From: Zopfochytrium polystomum
Lineage: Eukaryota > Chytridiomycota > Chytridiomycetes > Chytridiales > Chytridiaceae
NCBI GenBank assembly: GCA_025765615.1
Contig: JAIVFJ010000150.1
Span: forward strand, 1-64,000
Length of the DNA stretch: 64,000 bases
Direction: 5' to 3'
The notes beneath the pieces are model-generated. The model did no database searches and was not told the origin of the DNA. It saw nothing but the letters and a program-made list of their open reading frames with translations. Positions within the stretch are counted from its first letter, which is position 1, and each line of letters starts with the position of its first letter. This document shows, piece by piece, positions 47,173 to 61,238 of the stretch. The position numbers were made by a program, and so were the translations under genes.

Positions 47173-48675
47173 TTGCGAAAATTGATATGCCAAAGCATGG
47201 AATGTATGACATATCTTCAAGCTCCAGATGATGGTTTTCAGCTCTTCGGTTGGAGGGAAATTCTATTGCATGTTACAGAAATCTCCAGACTTGCTCTACG
47301 AGCGGTGAAGCGAGTTCAACTTGCTCACAATGAAGATTTGAAAGCATTCCAGAAGACCCAGCAAAGCATCAACAAGACTGTTTTGAAACGCCAGAAATCT
47401 GAGTCAGCTGCTGTTGAAACAGCTGCTCAATCGAAGACATTGAATGTTAGAAGCCATAGACTGAAGTGGTTGAAGTCTCTGTTGAAGATTAGCCATCCAG
47501 CAATCTTAGGATTGTCTGCACCTTTGTCGTTGAGAGATGAATGCAGAAATGTTGAAGTAAAGCATGGCATAATAACAGCAGATAGTTTCAGACATGATCA
47601 TTTGAGATTCGATTTAGCAGACATTTTCACTCTGGACCAGAGAGCGTGGCTGCGATCACTCATTTCAGTGTTGACCAAGGGCATTGTTGAAATTGAGGCT
47701 GCTCTGACAGATGAAGCACATCATCTCACTGTAGTGACTCTGACAGACACTCTTAATACAAGGTCATCAATTTGCAGTACTCACCTGACAAGTACCTCTT
47801 CAGTTGATATGTGTCGACAACGATTGATCCAAGTTTCAGAATTCATGGGTTCCAGAGGAATTCCTGTAACGTCTTGGACAACTGATGGTGCAACTGCACA
47901 GCTTGCTCATTTTCCATATGGGAAACATACACCACCATCATTTCTTGCTGTTTCGAGGATGGCCCATGCTGCATATGACAACCAACTGAAGCTACTGAAG
48001 GGTTTACCACAAGGTTGCCGAATGAAATCAATTGCCAGCATGATTCTTCAGAGCGCCCCTTCATTTCTCCAAGCCACTGAAGTACGACCACCACCAGCAC
48101 ACAACTCTATTTCTTCTTTTCTTGAAAGAGACCTTCTTCTGCGAACAAATGGGCTTAAAGGAGTCAGTCATGAAGCAGATATGTTGGAAAGTCATGGAAC
48201 TCAGCACAGAACAACCAATTTAACTGATCAAATGATGGTCGACAACAATTGTGAAAATTCAAGTAATGCAAGTTATGGAACTGAAAGCTCTACAGCACAG
48301 AGGCCATTAGAAACAATGTTGTACCCTTTGAATCCTAGCCCTCCGTCAGTCAAGTACTATTCATCCTCAAATTGGAAACTTGCCACCATACTGCCAACTG
48401 ATCTTCAGATGCGAGAAATCTGGAAGCGTACAACGTTTTCACCAACTTGGCAGTACTTTGCGTTTTCTTGTGGTTACTCTGTGGGTGACGATTTGATTTT
48501 GGATGAAACCATAGTGAGCCCTCCATCACTTCAGATTCGCAGCTGGCATGATTCAGAGCGCCACTCTCCGTTCCTCCAGCTCCAGGAGGAGGTGAATAAG
48601 CTGCTTAACAGCCCTCTTGTGGAGCTTTTCTACGCAGTGCAAACTTTGAAAAACGCAAAATTGGCCAGAATACAG
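47173..48675 (+). CDS. Large transposase-like protein, part 1 (split by insertion)
   Basis: About 500 codons open up to the point where a 2.2-kb repeat is inserted at 48676; the same frame resumes at 50872 after the duplicated ACAG. Includes acidic segments (GIITADSFRHDHLRFDLADI, SWTTDGATAQLAHFPYG) that could carry catalytic Asp residues. No domain is named with confidence. The annotated beginning is uncertain because an intron or frame break may separate it from 47162. Unspliced insertion makes the current gene non-functional unless the insert is removed from RNA. Confidence 0.6.
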
Positions 48676-50867
48676 TGTGAGACTGTGCTCTCTAAATCCT
48701 CACCCTGGGCCATGGGTGGCAAATAGAGCAATGGCCTAAATACCAATCCTGAAAAGTGAAAAAGGGCAAAAAGGAGATGTCTAGGGGTCACTAGACAGGA
48801 CAATGTGTTTGGAGTCTTAAGAAGCCCAAGAAACACAAAGAAACTCTCTTACTATACACAAAGAGAAGACTCTCACACTCAGACCAAAGGCAACTGTGAA
48901 AAGGTGGCACACTAGCAAAGAATGTGCAGGGTTCTCTGGTCCATGACACAGAGTGGGCCCAATGGGAGGCAAAAGCCAAAGCCAAAGGGGACCGGGAAAT
49001 CCGGTAACAATGCTGGAGGTGCAAGATGCAACAAGCTCCAGGGAGCGGCACTAAGTGCAGCACTCCAATCCAACTGAAGAAGACAAGAGAGTGGGGAGGA
49101 AAGTGGCCAGACCCCGGTCTGTTGGAGCCACCACCATGGAGCAAGGCTCCCTCTCTGTCAAAGACAAGCCCTAAGTTGGAGGGGGTTGGACACAGAGGGC
49201 AAACACAAGGAACAGTTAGTGTGCAGAGGTGTCTGTTGAATTAAATCAGAACTGTTTTCCACTTAACAGAACCAGACACAACTTGTCTCACTCCAAGGAG
49301 AAGTTCCAACTCAATCCAAGGAGGGGGCACACAGGGGTGGGAGACAGTGGGACTCTTCTTACTTCATCCTACTAGGACACAGACATCTGCTTCACCAAGC
49401 CAGAGGAATTCCCTATCTTAGAAGTAAGGAAGGTTAACACCCACTCCCTCACCCAAATGTGGCACCATGACATCACAGGCATTAATCTGAGAGAAAGAGG
49501 GTCTGAACCCAGTGAAGACCAGGCCCACCAGAGGCCACAGGAGCCAACAACCAGGGAAGAGGGGGCATACCTGAGAGACCATTCCTGCAGCAGTACCTGA
49601 CCAGACAGCTCATTCATATCCCCTTGAGAGACCTGGATTTGACTAGATGTATTGACAGGAACCTAGAGGCACCACCACAGATTTACCCTCCATCCTTCCA
49701 TCACCAAGTGGCTCCTACCCAGTCCAACCTGAACAGCATGCAGAATTGGTGAGGTGTACTGGGGCTTGAACCCAGCACACTGCCATCATGGCCAAGAGGA
49801 CTTCAACCTCCTGTCACACACCAAGGGACTGCCACCCCCAGCTCTACATACAGTCAGGAAGAAAAGGGCAGGCAAGGGACTTCAGGCACAGGTTCTCACA
49901 GTCAACAAGATGGGGGGCAGCTGCTTAAATAGGAAAGGGTTGGAATCAGCAGGGTGAAGGAAGAAGGAAGGGAAAAGAGGGGAAAACATATACAAAAGAA
50001 CAAAACAATAAATAAAACAGCAAAGAAGAGAGAGGAGGAGTGAGTCACCAAACAATGGGGCTGAGCCATCAAACAAGGAAGACAGCTCAGAAAATCATGG
50101 AGCATTTCTTGGCATCAGCTGCCAAGAAAGATGGAGGAGATGGAGAGAGCTGGTTGGTGCAAAGAGGAAGACAGTCACTCTCAGCCACACAAGAAAGAAA
50201 AGACACAGACAGAGACAACAAGGAATAAATAAAAGAGAAAACAGGAAAAACCGGAAAAACAGGATAAATTACTAATTGGAAAAATAAGTAAAAATCACCA
50301 ATGAAAAGATAAAGAAAAACCCTGTGATCTCATACCCTTTTTATGAGGCATTACATCATGGTAGCAGGTGGTAGGGCTTGTTAGCTCTGCCATCATCTTG
50401 TTAACTCTGTCCATCTGGGCTTAGCACTTCTCCCACAGAAGTGTTTCAGTCCTAAGTCATTTCCAAAAGTGAGGGGCCATTGGCCAGGCATAGTAGGACT
50501 TTGCATTTCTGCCCAGTCTGTCAACTAGCATGTCTCGAACTTGGCACCTTCCCAATTGAAGGGAGCGCTCTAACCACTGAGCAAGGGAGCCTTGTATCAG
50601 CAATTAGAATCAAGACTGAGTCTTTCTGTCTGCAACATCGCCAATAATAAGTAATAATAGTAGAGCTCAGAGGCAGACATACAGAGCCAGTCGGAGGCCG
50701 TATGGAAACCCAATAAATAATAAGAGAGTAGGAATCCAAGCCTAGTCACGTTTTGCCAGCAAAACGCGGGTCGAGACGGGGTGGTAATCCTCACAATTAC
50801 CAGTTAAAAAGTGGGTATACACTTAATTTATTTGAGGTCACAGGCTCGACAGCCTGTCGTCCTCACA
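48676..50867 (+). mobile_element. TGTGAG element, full 2.2-kb copy with ACAG duplication
   Basis: A 2192-bp insertion starting TGTGAGACTGTGCTC and ending GTCGTCCTCACA, flanked by ACAG at 48672-48675 and 50868-50871. Removing it and one ACAG restores the host frame exactly. It contains no long open frame. Pol III-like pieces occur inside: a minus-strand GGGTTCAAGCCCCAG block near 49770 and a tRNA-like minus-strand unit at about 50523-50590 (GCTCAGTGGTTAGAGCGC). TG...CA ends fit a long solo LTR; tRNA-like blocks and a 4-bp duplication would also fit a non-autonomous element of another class. Confidence 0.85.
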
Positions 50868-50871
50868 ACAG

Positions 50872-52527
50872 TGTCAAAACGCCGCTGCAGCAGCAGTTTA
50901 TGGGCAGAAGACAGCATCCCAAAAGGCTCTGAAGTCTGCTCTGCGAAGTGAAAAGCAGAGTGCGAATTCATTCAGAGTGATTTGTGGTCAAGCCGCAGAA
51001 TACCTAGAGTCCACAATTTGGACTCTACATTGCCTAAACTTGCAAGCAGACTGGATGGTGAAAAAGTGGGCTGTAGGGCAGCATGTGAAGGCCATTGCAC
51101 AGAGAAGAGACTACGAGTCACAACAAGCCTCCTTTGCTGAGTCCATCCTAGCATCAGTGCCTGCAGAAATAAGCCAGAGAGCAAACTCCAGCATCGGTTT
51201 AAGAAGGCGGATATCTCATCTTACAGATTATTCTATGCTTTTTCTTTTTATGAACATTCCACAAATTTTGGGACAGCTTGTCAAAATGCCTGAAGTGTGG
51301 AAAGACTTGAGAAATGATTTCCTGGATGCAAAAGCTACTGAGATTGAAGTTGAGAAATTTCCACAGCAAGATATCCGAAAAGCGATACACATTCCTTTGA
51401 AAAACCGTTTTGATTTAACAGGCTGTCACTTACTCACATTTTTTGAAGACATGTCTCACCTTGCATGCAAAAGGCTTGTGAGGAACTTTCTGAAGCTGGA
51501 GTGCAAATTTGTTGGATTGGATCCATCTGCGTGGCAGAGAGTGACAGATTCTGCTGATGGTGAGACTCTGTTGCCAAAAGCCTGGTGGAAATGTGACGCC
51601 ATGGATGTTGAGCAAGGCAGACTTGCTTTTTCAGAAAAGGTGGAGAACAAACTTCGACAACTTGGTTTTGTAAAGGAGGCAGAGTTTGCTAGTGTGATCA
51701 GAGGCTTCTATGATGCTTTTGATACTCGTGGACTTTCAGATGACGACCGTATGGCCAAATGCCAGTTGATTATTGACTACTTCATGAGCAAGTTAGGCTC
51801 AGAGCTATCTCAAGTTCATACTGCTACAAAGTCTCACTTTTCAGGACTTAACAGCGAAGTTGTTTGGGGCGTTCTTATGAATGCAACTGCATTGATAGCA
51901 CTATTCCGAAATCTGCAGCAGATTCCAATCAACAACAATGTAACATTGAAAGCTATTGCAAGAAAAACTGTAGCTCATCCGATCTTGAACACACGGAGCT
52001 TGGGAACAAACCCTGTTGAGCAGTGTTTTAGCAGGATTCGGGAAAAGGATAGATCAGGTGGAAGAGGAAGGAATGATAAATCCAATGCAGAGCAAGTCAA
52101 TGCCACTTTAAGATCTGTTCTTGTGGCAGAGAAGTATATCCCTCTGCCACATGCAGAGAGAGGATTTGCAATACCAAAGGCATCTAATGGAAAAACCTAC
52201 CTGGATCGAACGTCCGAAAAGGAGATCTCTTCATGGAATGACCCAGCTCAAAAATCCATACCAAGTAACAAGCAGATTAACAAGCAGACAAAATCTATGC
52301 GATACAGTCCATACTTGATGCCAATTCCAACACCTCAAAGCATTAGCAAAGCACGAGGAAAAGCTGCTGAATTGACTGCAATTCCAGTAACGAGAAGCAG
52401 GCTGGGAACGATTTCCCCAGTTTGCGCCTCTGCATCTGACCCTGTAGAACACTCAGACAGCATGGTATGTGAATCGATGGAAGCCAGGAGGAAGTGCAAA
52501 TCCTTCACACCAAGCAGCTTTGGGTGA
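50872..52527 (+). CDS. Large transposase-like protein, part 2
   Basis: About 550 codons in the frame of 47173-48675. Near its C-terminus, NPVEQCFSRIREKDRSGGRG resembles the last catalytic region of RNase-H-fold transposases such as P-element/THAP9 (N-x-x-E-x-F-F-x-x-I-R), with Glu as the third acidic residue. Upstream are helical segments and a conserved-looking WWKCDAMDVEQG. Family assignment is inference. AATAAA lies at 52576-52581, shortly after the stop at 52527. It is followed by the polyubiquitin gene, which runs toward it on the opposite strand. Confidence 0.65.
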   Translation, partial: CQNAAAAAVYGQKTASQKALKSALRSEKQSANSFRVICGQAAEYLESTIWTLHCLNLQADWMVKKWAVGQHVKAIAQRRDYESQQASFAESILASVPAEISQRANSSIGLRRRISHLTDYSMLFLFMNIPQILGQLVKMPEVWKDLRNDFLDAKATEIEVEKFPQQDIRKAIHIPLKNRFDLTGCHLLTFFEDMSHLACKRLVRNFLKLECKFVGLDPSAWQRVTDSADGETLLPKAWWKCDAMDVEQGRLAFSEKVENKLRQLGFVKEAEFASVIRGFYDAFDTRGLSDDDRMAKCQLIIDYFMSKLGSELSQVHTATKSHFSGLNSEVVWGVLMNATALIALFRNLQQIPINNNVTLKAIARKTVAHPILNTRSLGTNPVEQCFSRIREKDRSGGRGRNDKSNAEQVNATLRSVLVAEKYIPLPHAERGFAIPKASNGKTYLDRTSEKEISSWNDPAQKSIPSNKQINKQTKSMRYSPYLMPIPTPQSISKARGKAAELTAIPVTRSRLGTISPVCASASDPVEHSDSMVCESMEARRKCKSFTPSSFG

Positions 52528-52990
52528 TGTTACGAATGTTCAGCATTACATGTTGAATCAATGATTTGTGTCATCAATAAATGATTTCAAATCTGTGGGT
52601 GGTATGTTGTAGTGTAGGTGACGTGGATGTGGTAGTTGCACCTTCATTCATTTCTCCTCCTGAAGAAGGGCAGTGACAGCAGACAAAAGAAATTTTTCAG
52701 TTTTTGCTGAAACCACCATCCACCAATCAGAGCCTTGCGAGCGGTGCAAAAGGCTTCCTCCGGGGCCTGGTCGTGTCTTCAAGTTTGAACCATATTGAAG
52801 CTTTGTGTAAGAGATTTTTGAGGTGAAGCCGCCCTCTCGCTCTTTGTATTGCTTTCTCCATCTTTCGATGCTTGATGATATTGTATTGGCTGGCGCATCT
52901 ATCGAGTTTTGAAGACTATCCACCGCAACAACAGTGTAAGTCATTGGCGCACCGGACCATACCACTAGCCTTCTCTCTCGTTCAGATGTG
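52528..52990 (-). other. 3' flank of the polyubiquitin fusion, alternate frame conserved
   Basis: Beyond the fusion's stop codon the minus-strand -1 frame stays open to 52648 and carries [20 protein letters not shown], which is shared with the fragment at 44864. This suggests that the ancestral tail was longer and read in that frame. Confidence 0.5.
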
Positions 52991-54947
<1,957 letters not shown>

Positions 54948-54963
54948 CCATATAACAGCAAAC

Positions 54964-55166
54964 TATGTTCCTAATCTCACTGGATCATGGTCTTAGCTGG
55001 GGTCTCCCTAAAAGCTCTTCCCCAGTTGTGACTATGTCACTATATTGGCCCCCTATATTTATTATATCTTTATTGCCATTCATCATATCCCTCACAGGCT
55101 CTAGTGTTTATCACTATAAAAGAGCATCCTGTGTTCCTTGTGCTGAATGGGCTTAAGCACAAGGGG
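54964..55166 (+). repeat. Fragment of the TGTGAGATT-type repeat
   Basis: Matches 43368-43560 (CTGGGGTCTCCCTAAAAGCTCTTCCCC through the TATCACTATAAAAG block and the CTTGTGCTGAATGGGC segment), and is cut by the copia-1 LTR that starts at 55167. Confidence 0.8.
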
Positions 55167-56913
55167 TGTTAGGCGGAACTGACTGTGAGGGCGACAGGCT
55201 GTTGAGCCTGCGACCTGAAATAAAAAGAGTACACCCTGCTTTTTTTAACTGATAACTTGTGAGGATTATCAATTTGACTTGACCAAACTACGTTTCACAA
55301 AAGTGACGTAACACGGCTAGGCCCCATTTCTTATTATTTTCATGGGTTATTATTGTCCCTATAAGCCGAACCACTGAAATTTGGACTGTCTCTTAGCTGC
55401 GGCCATGTATGTTATTCATGTTATTACGCACTAAGTCACTGGCTGAATGGCTCAGGCTGCTCTGCACTACTGGCAAGAGGCCCTCTAGCTCAGCAGTGTA
55501 GAGCGATCCCTTTGATGAGAAAGGTGCTTAGTTCAAGACATGCTGGCATTCACTGACTGAATGATGCAGAAACGTTTAGTTCTGTACAATGACTAAGCCT
55601 TGCCTTCCCCCTTTTGGAAATGGATTAGGATGACGTGCTCAGTGGGTAGAAGTACAGAGTCCAGGTGTACACAGAGCTGCTCCATAATCTACCATGATGA
55701 AAGGCCTCATGAAAGGGTATGAGATCATAGGGTTTTTTCTCCTTTCTTCATTGATGATTTTTACTTATTTTTTCAATTAGTAGTTTATCCTGTTTTCCGT
55801 GTTTTTACTGTTTTATCTTTTATTTATTTGTTTGTTTGTTGTCTCTGTCTCTCTTTTCTTTTGTGGCTGTGAGTGACTGTCTTCTTCTTTGCACCAATCA
55901 GCTCTCCCCATCTCCTCCATCCTTCTTGGCAGCTGATGCCAAGAAATGCTCCATGATTTTCTGAGCTGTGTTCTTTTGTATATGTTTTCCCTTCTTTTCC
56001 CCTCCTTCTTCCTTCACCCTGCTGATTCCAACCCTCTCCTATTTAAGCAGCCCACCCCCCATTCTTGTTGCCCCTTAGAACCTGTACCTGAAGTCTTCTT
56101 GCCCGCCCTTTTCCTTCTCTGACTGTGTGCATGAGCTGGGGGTGGCAGTCCCCTGGTGTGTGACAGGAGAATTGGTTCTCTTGGCCATTTATGGCAGTGT
56201 GTTGGGTTCAAGTCCCAGTGCACCTCACCATTCTGCATACTGTTTAGGCTGGTCTGGGGTAGGAGCTACTTGATGATGGAAGGTGGGAGGGTAAAACTGT
56301 GGTAGTGCCTTGCTGGTTCCTGTCAATGCATCGCTTCAAATCCAGGTCTCTCAAGGTTATATGAATGAGTTGGCTGGCCAGGTATTATGTGGTGGTTTGG
56401 TCTCTCTGGTATTCCTCCCTATCCCTAGTGATAGTTCCTTTGGCCTTTGGTGGGCCTGGTTCACTGGGTTCAGACCCTCTTCCTTTCATGCTAATACCTG
56501 GGGTTGTCTTTGACCAGAAAATTATGCTTTCTTTTGTGATTGTGTCTGTTTCTGCTTTGGTGTGAGAACCCCCTCTTTGTGTTAGAGATTTATTTGTGTT
56601 TTTCTTGGGCTTTTTAAGACTACAAATACACTTTCCTGCCTAGTGACCCTAGACACCCTCCTTTTGCCCCTTTACATTAGTCAGGTTTGGTATTTAGGTC
56701 CATGCTCTAGTGTCCACCTATGGCCCTAGGTGTGGAGTTAGAGAGCACAGTCTCACATGACTGGCTAGCAGCAAGAGGCACAAGAGGGACCCAAACCTAT
56801 TGTGACTGTTAGTTATCATTCTCGTGATGCCCCTGGGAGAGTGAGCCACCGCCAATGCAGACCTGGGCGCTGACTTGCGCTGATGACAATACTCCGAGTA
56901 TTAAGTGGAACAG
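55167..56913 (+). repeat. Copia family-1 LTR split by a nested element
   Basis: LTR start TGTTAGGCGGAACTGAC at 55167-55183, resumed at 56758 with TGACTGGCTAGCAGCAAGAG and continuing to about 56913 (AGTATTAAGTGGAACAG), where it ends early. The interruption is the 1.57-kb element at 55184-56757. Confidence 0.85.
55184..56757 (-). mobile_element. TGTGAG element copy with TGAC duplication
   Basis: Begins TGTGAGGGCGACAGGC and ends CAGTCTCACA, the reverse complement of the 48676-50867 family, about 600 bases shorter through internal deletion. Flanked by TGAC at 55180-55183 and 56758-56761, a clean 4-bp target duplication inside a known LTR sequence. It carries the tRNA-like GCTCAGCAGTGTAGAGCG block near 55496. 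Confidence 0.88.
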
Positions 56914-57540
56914 TATTTGTCACCACCGCCTGCCGAGCAACACCTCCAAATATTTCCAGCTACTGGTTTTCTCCTGCAACAGGATCATAACTATGCACAA
57001 CGCAATGTCGTCCAACCTAAACTCGTTCGTTGGCATGTTCACTGGCAAGACGCTGACAGAATTCAATGACTTTATTAGCAACCTTCGGACTGTCGTGACC
57101 GCTGCAAGCCAGGAGTCACTATGAGATCCTCTACATCTCTGAAGGCTCATCCCATAGTCCAGTGGATAAGTGGGGAAAGGACAAGTCATCAATGATGGGG
57201 AACTCCTGGTTCTAAGGGCCAGTACCCTGGTGTTGGTGTTAATACTACTCTCTTTGTATGCTCTGAAAGCACAGATATACCAGTCAATAACTGTCATGAG
57301 TCATTGTGGACTCATGAGTGCCATAACAGCCATGGGCAAACATAAAGAGACAAGTCTCCACATGAATGAATCATGGGTGCCATAGGCATGAGATGACAGG
57401 GTTAAGCCCTGGAGCGCCCATACAGGACGGGATGGTATCCGACATACCAACTTGATGTGGAAGATGAGACAGGCTTGACTTGAAGTGAACCTGATGATGA
57501 AGTTGTGCTCAAAAGAGGGGTGCAATGGCAGATTACTGTA
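56914..57540. other. No gene recognised
   Basis: Short frames only. An 89-codon frame at 56855-57124 begins in LTR sequence and continues with a plausible peptide (FVGMFTGKTLTEFNDFISNL) that could be a retrotransposon gag scrap; not provable. Confidence 0.35.
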
Positions 57541-58530
57541 AGTAACAAAGAAAGCTTGGCCCACTCTGCACTAGCCTCTCTAAGTTCTCATCTCAGTAGA
57601 CCCAACCCAACTTGGTCTTCACACACTCTTGCTTTGGGGAGGGGGCACTCACACAGCTTGGCCTACTCTGCACTTGCCTGGGGGAATGCTACCTCTACTT
57701 GCTTGGTCTGGGGGCTCTGGCCAAAGAGGACTTCTAATCCACCCTGCTTGGCCTACTCTGCACTTGCCAGGGGGATCTCCTACACCAAAAGAGGACTCTG
57801 TCTTCCCTGCTTGGCCTACTCTGCACTTTGCCAGGGAAGGTCTCCTATCCACCACACACATGGTCTTTTGGGGAGGCACTCACCTTACAACACCCTGAAA
57901 GGAGATATGAGGGACGCAACTAGTCAACAGGGGCTGCCCAAGGGGGAGTCTTATTGATTGTTTTTGAGTTGAGAGTTATTATTGAAGAGAAGAATGGGGG
58001 AAAGGGGCAGTATTTATGGGGATCAGAGAGAGAAAGAAAGAAGGAGGAAGAAAAAGAAGAAAAAGACAAAAGATAGTAAGAAGGAGAAAATGAAAGAAAA
58101 GAACAATTTGTAAGAATGAATCATCTTTCAGCCACACCCCCCTCCACCCAGTGTCTCTCCTGCCTCATATTTGAGATGGGCTGAATTTGAGGGCTGGGAG
58201 GCCACATCAGTGCAGGGACAGAGGCTTGAAAGGTGGGGAAAAGGAAAAATAAGAGAAAATGAGTAAAAATAAGAAGAAATAAAGTGTGTGCGCCTTGTGC
58301 TTAGGCCCATTCAGCACAAGGAACACCAGATGCTCTTTTTGATGCGGGGCATCAGCACTGAGTTAAATTTGAAAGTAAGAATAAGTATTCAAACATAGGA
58401 ATAGAGTGGTTGTTTGTGATTGATGGGGGGCCACTATATGTAAAGGTAAAACCAATGAACTAGTCAAGGAAGAGCTTTTAAAGAGATCTCAACAGCTCAA
58501 TGGCCCATGAGATTAGGAATCTCATACACT
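57541..58530 (-). repeat. Inverted TGTGAGATT-type repeat with internal minisatellite
   Basis: Ends near 58530 in GAGATTAGGAATCTCATA, the counterpart of the start at 43347, and carries GCCCATTCAGCACAAGGAACAC. Inside, 57550-57840 has four spaced copies of a CTTGGCCTACTCTGCACTTGCC-like unit (about 70-90 bp apart). No host gene seen. Confidence 0.65.
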
Positions 58531-59049
<519 letters not shown>

Positions 59050-60442
59050 TGTGAGACTACACTGAGGTCTCAGTCATAAAGTCTAGGGGTTTTATTCACA
59101 AAAACAAGTGCACCTGTCTTAAAACTGCAAGGATTGGACTCCTATTATTATTCCCGGTTCTTTAGTTTCCAAGGCGTTATCAAAGTGTATTTGTGGCTAA
59201 CCCGTCTTTATTATTGGGCCTGCATTTACTACTTTTGTCTTCTAACAGAGACTGCCTGACTGCCTAGGGATGGGTGCCTGACAGGCTGTACCCCAAGCCC
59301 ACCTAATTTATTATTTATTTTCAGCACTTGCGCATACACACATAGGGTTGGGGGGACTTAGAGCATTTGTGTGGATGCTCCAAGTCAGGGAGGTTGACTT
59401 GTCAATTTTCTCTCTCTCTGTTTTAAGGCCATTTCTCTTTTTCCTTTTCTTCAATCTGATTTCTGTCCTTTGGCACCAATACAGAGTCCCTTCAAATCCA
59501 TCTGGCTCACGAAGGCGAGGGTAGTGAGAGGTGGTACACACCCAGGTGAGTACTTGGTCCCTTCAGGGGCTCCTCTTAAGGGGCCGAAGGTGGGGAATCC
59601 AGCTGGCACCACCACCAACTGTGTGACACTGCTGGCTCTGTGTTGGAGTGAGGATCCCCAGCGCTTGCCTGCCGCAACGACAGTGGTGGTGGCGATGACG
59701 ACGGCGTTGTCGTCCCCACCTTCCCGCCCCTGCAAGGGTGTTGGTGGCCACGCTCTGTGTGACCCCTGACACCTGAGAGTTTGATCTACGAGTGCCTGCC
59801 TCGGTCCTATTGCTGTGAGGGTGAGATGTGTGATTACGAGTGCAATGCGATAAAGCCTGTTGGTCGAGTGATTGTGCTGACGCAGCCTGGCAGGGTGCGT
59901 GTACGATCGCAGGTGTTTCTGCATGCGAGTTCCCTGCTGGCGACCCTCCGACCCTACATAGTCAGCTCCCTTCTCTCTCTCCTCCCTGTCGCTGGAGACG
60001 CCAAGGGCTCCTGCAAGCACTGTCTGCAATGAGGGGTGCTAGGTTGAGCCCTGTCTGTTCCGTCGCTATTAACTGCTCCTGTTGTATTTGAGATTAGGTT
60101 CCTGAGATAAAAACCCCCGTTTCCCTCTTCTCTCTCTTTATTCTTCGATTGTATTGCGCCCTTGTGAGTGCCCTTCTGTTTCCCCTCGCATCAGCCCACA
60201 GCCATGCAAGTAATCAGTGCTCTGGCACTGATCCCTCAGAGGATTGTTCTTCTGAATGTTCATTCTTTGTGTTTGAGACCCCTGTTAGACAGATCAGTAG
60301 GGATACTTTGTGGTCTAGGCAAGTAGTAGGGCTGAAACACCCCCTAGACAACAGCCCAATAAAGTTAGTTTTAGCCTATTATTTGCTTTCCCTCACTCTA
60401 TGGCCCAGATCCCAGGGTCAAAGGAGTGAGTATAGTCTCACA
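59050..60442 (+). mobile_element. TGTGAGACTA 1.4-kb element with GGTT duplication
   Basis: A 1393-bp insertion with perfect 10-bp inverted ends, TGTGAGACTA and TAGTCTCACA, and flanking GGTT at 59046-59049 and 60443-60446. Matches 24881-26286. CAATAAAG near 60357 is a likely polyadenylation signal. No long open frame. Inserted in CT-rich satellite. Probable solo LTR of an element whose internal part is not in this window, possibly the chromovirus seen at 17878. Confidence 0.85.
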
Positions 60443-60940
60443 GGTTACTGTCTCGCTTGGGGGGTGGGGTGACTCAGACCACCTCATTGGAGGTGGACCA
60501 ACCCATCCGACAAGGCAGCTGCTAGCAACTCGACGCAACGACAGGAAGGTGTCAGGATAGACAGTGTATCCAATCATGGAAAAGCAGTGCCAGTGCAAGT
60601 TGCTCAAATGGAGCCACAAGGTGGCCAGGTTGCCTAGACTGAGGGAAAAAGAAAAACAACAGAAAAAAGGAAAGTGGAGGCAACCGTGAGGAGTCTTTTT
60701 CTCTCTCTCTATCTCTCTTGATTGATCGAGCGAGGGGGGTGGGGGGTGGGAGCCCCCTGACTCAAAAAACAACCCAGTTTCTCTCTCCCTCCCGCTCCCA
60801 CCCTCTCCCTCCATCCCTCCCTCCCTCCCTCCCTACCTCTCTCTCTCTTGCTCTCTCTCTTTTGCATTTCGTTGGTGCTGTAAAACTTAAAAAAAGAAGG
60901 AAGTCAATGGGCTGTCTGTCGATAAGGTGGCAGTCAACAG
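60443..60940. repeat. CT-rich satellite, second block
   Basis: Polypyrimidine runs at 60700-60715 and 60778-60862, a G-rich patch at 60730-60750, and GTCAATGGGCTG at 60903. No gene. Confidence 0.75.
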
Positions 60941-61238
60941 TGTCAGGAACATGGCAGGACAGGACAAGGCAGACATGGAACTGAGAGGAGTGATGATTGT
61001 ATTGGAAACAATAATTCACTTGAGGGATGGGACAGGTCCCCCATCCCCCTCTTATACCTTTTGAGAGTCTTCCTTGTCAAGTCTCAAAGAAAGTTCCAGA
61101 AAGAGCAATTAGTAATACAATGATACCAATGATACCAATGACAACAAGACAAGTCAGGAAAGCAAAGAAGGTTTCAGAAGGTTCCATGAAGGAATGTTCT
61201 AGAAGGTTCCAGAGGTTTCCAGAGGGTGATTCATAACA
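60941..61238 (-). mobile_element. Copia family-3 solo LTR with AACAG duplication
   Basis: A 298-bp sequence with TGTCAGGAAC and CATAACA ends, flanked by AACAG at 60936-60940 and 61239-61243. Nearly identical to the LTR at 33744-34042, implying recent insertion. Confidence 0.92.

Noticed and set aside
49743..49800. Possible tRNA gene inside the 2.2-kb element
   Set aside because: A B-box-like T arm is visible but no acceptor stem pairs, so it is a tRNA-like relic rather than a gene.
57541..57960. Four-unit repeat considered as a CRISPR array
   Set aside because: Eukaryotic context, only four imperfect units, irregular spacing and similar spacers; it is a minisatellite inside an LTR-like repeat.
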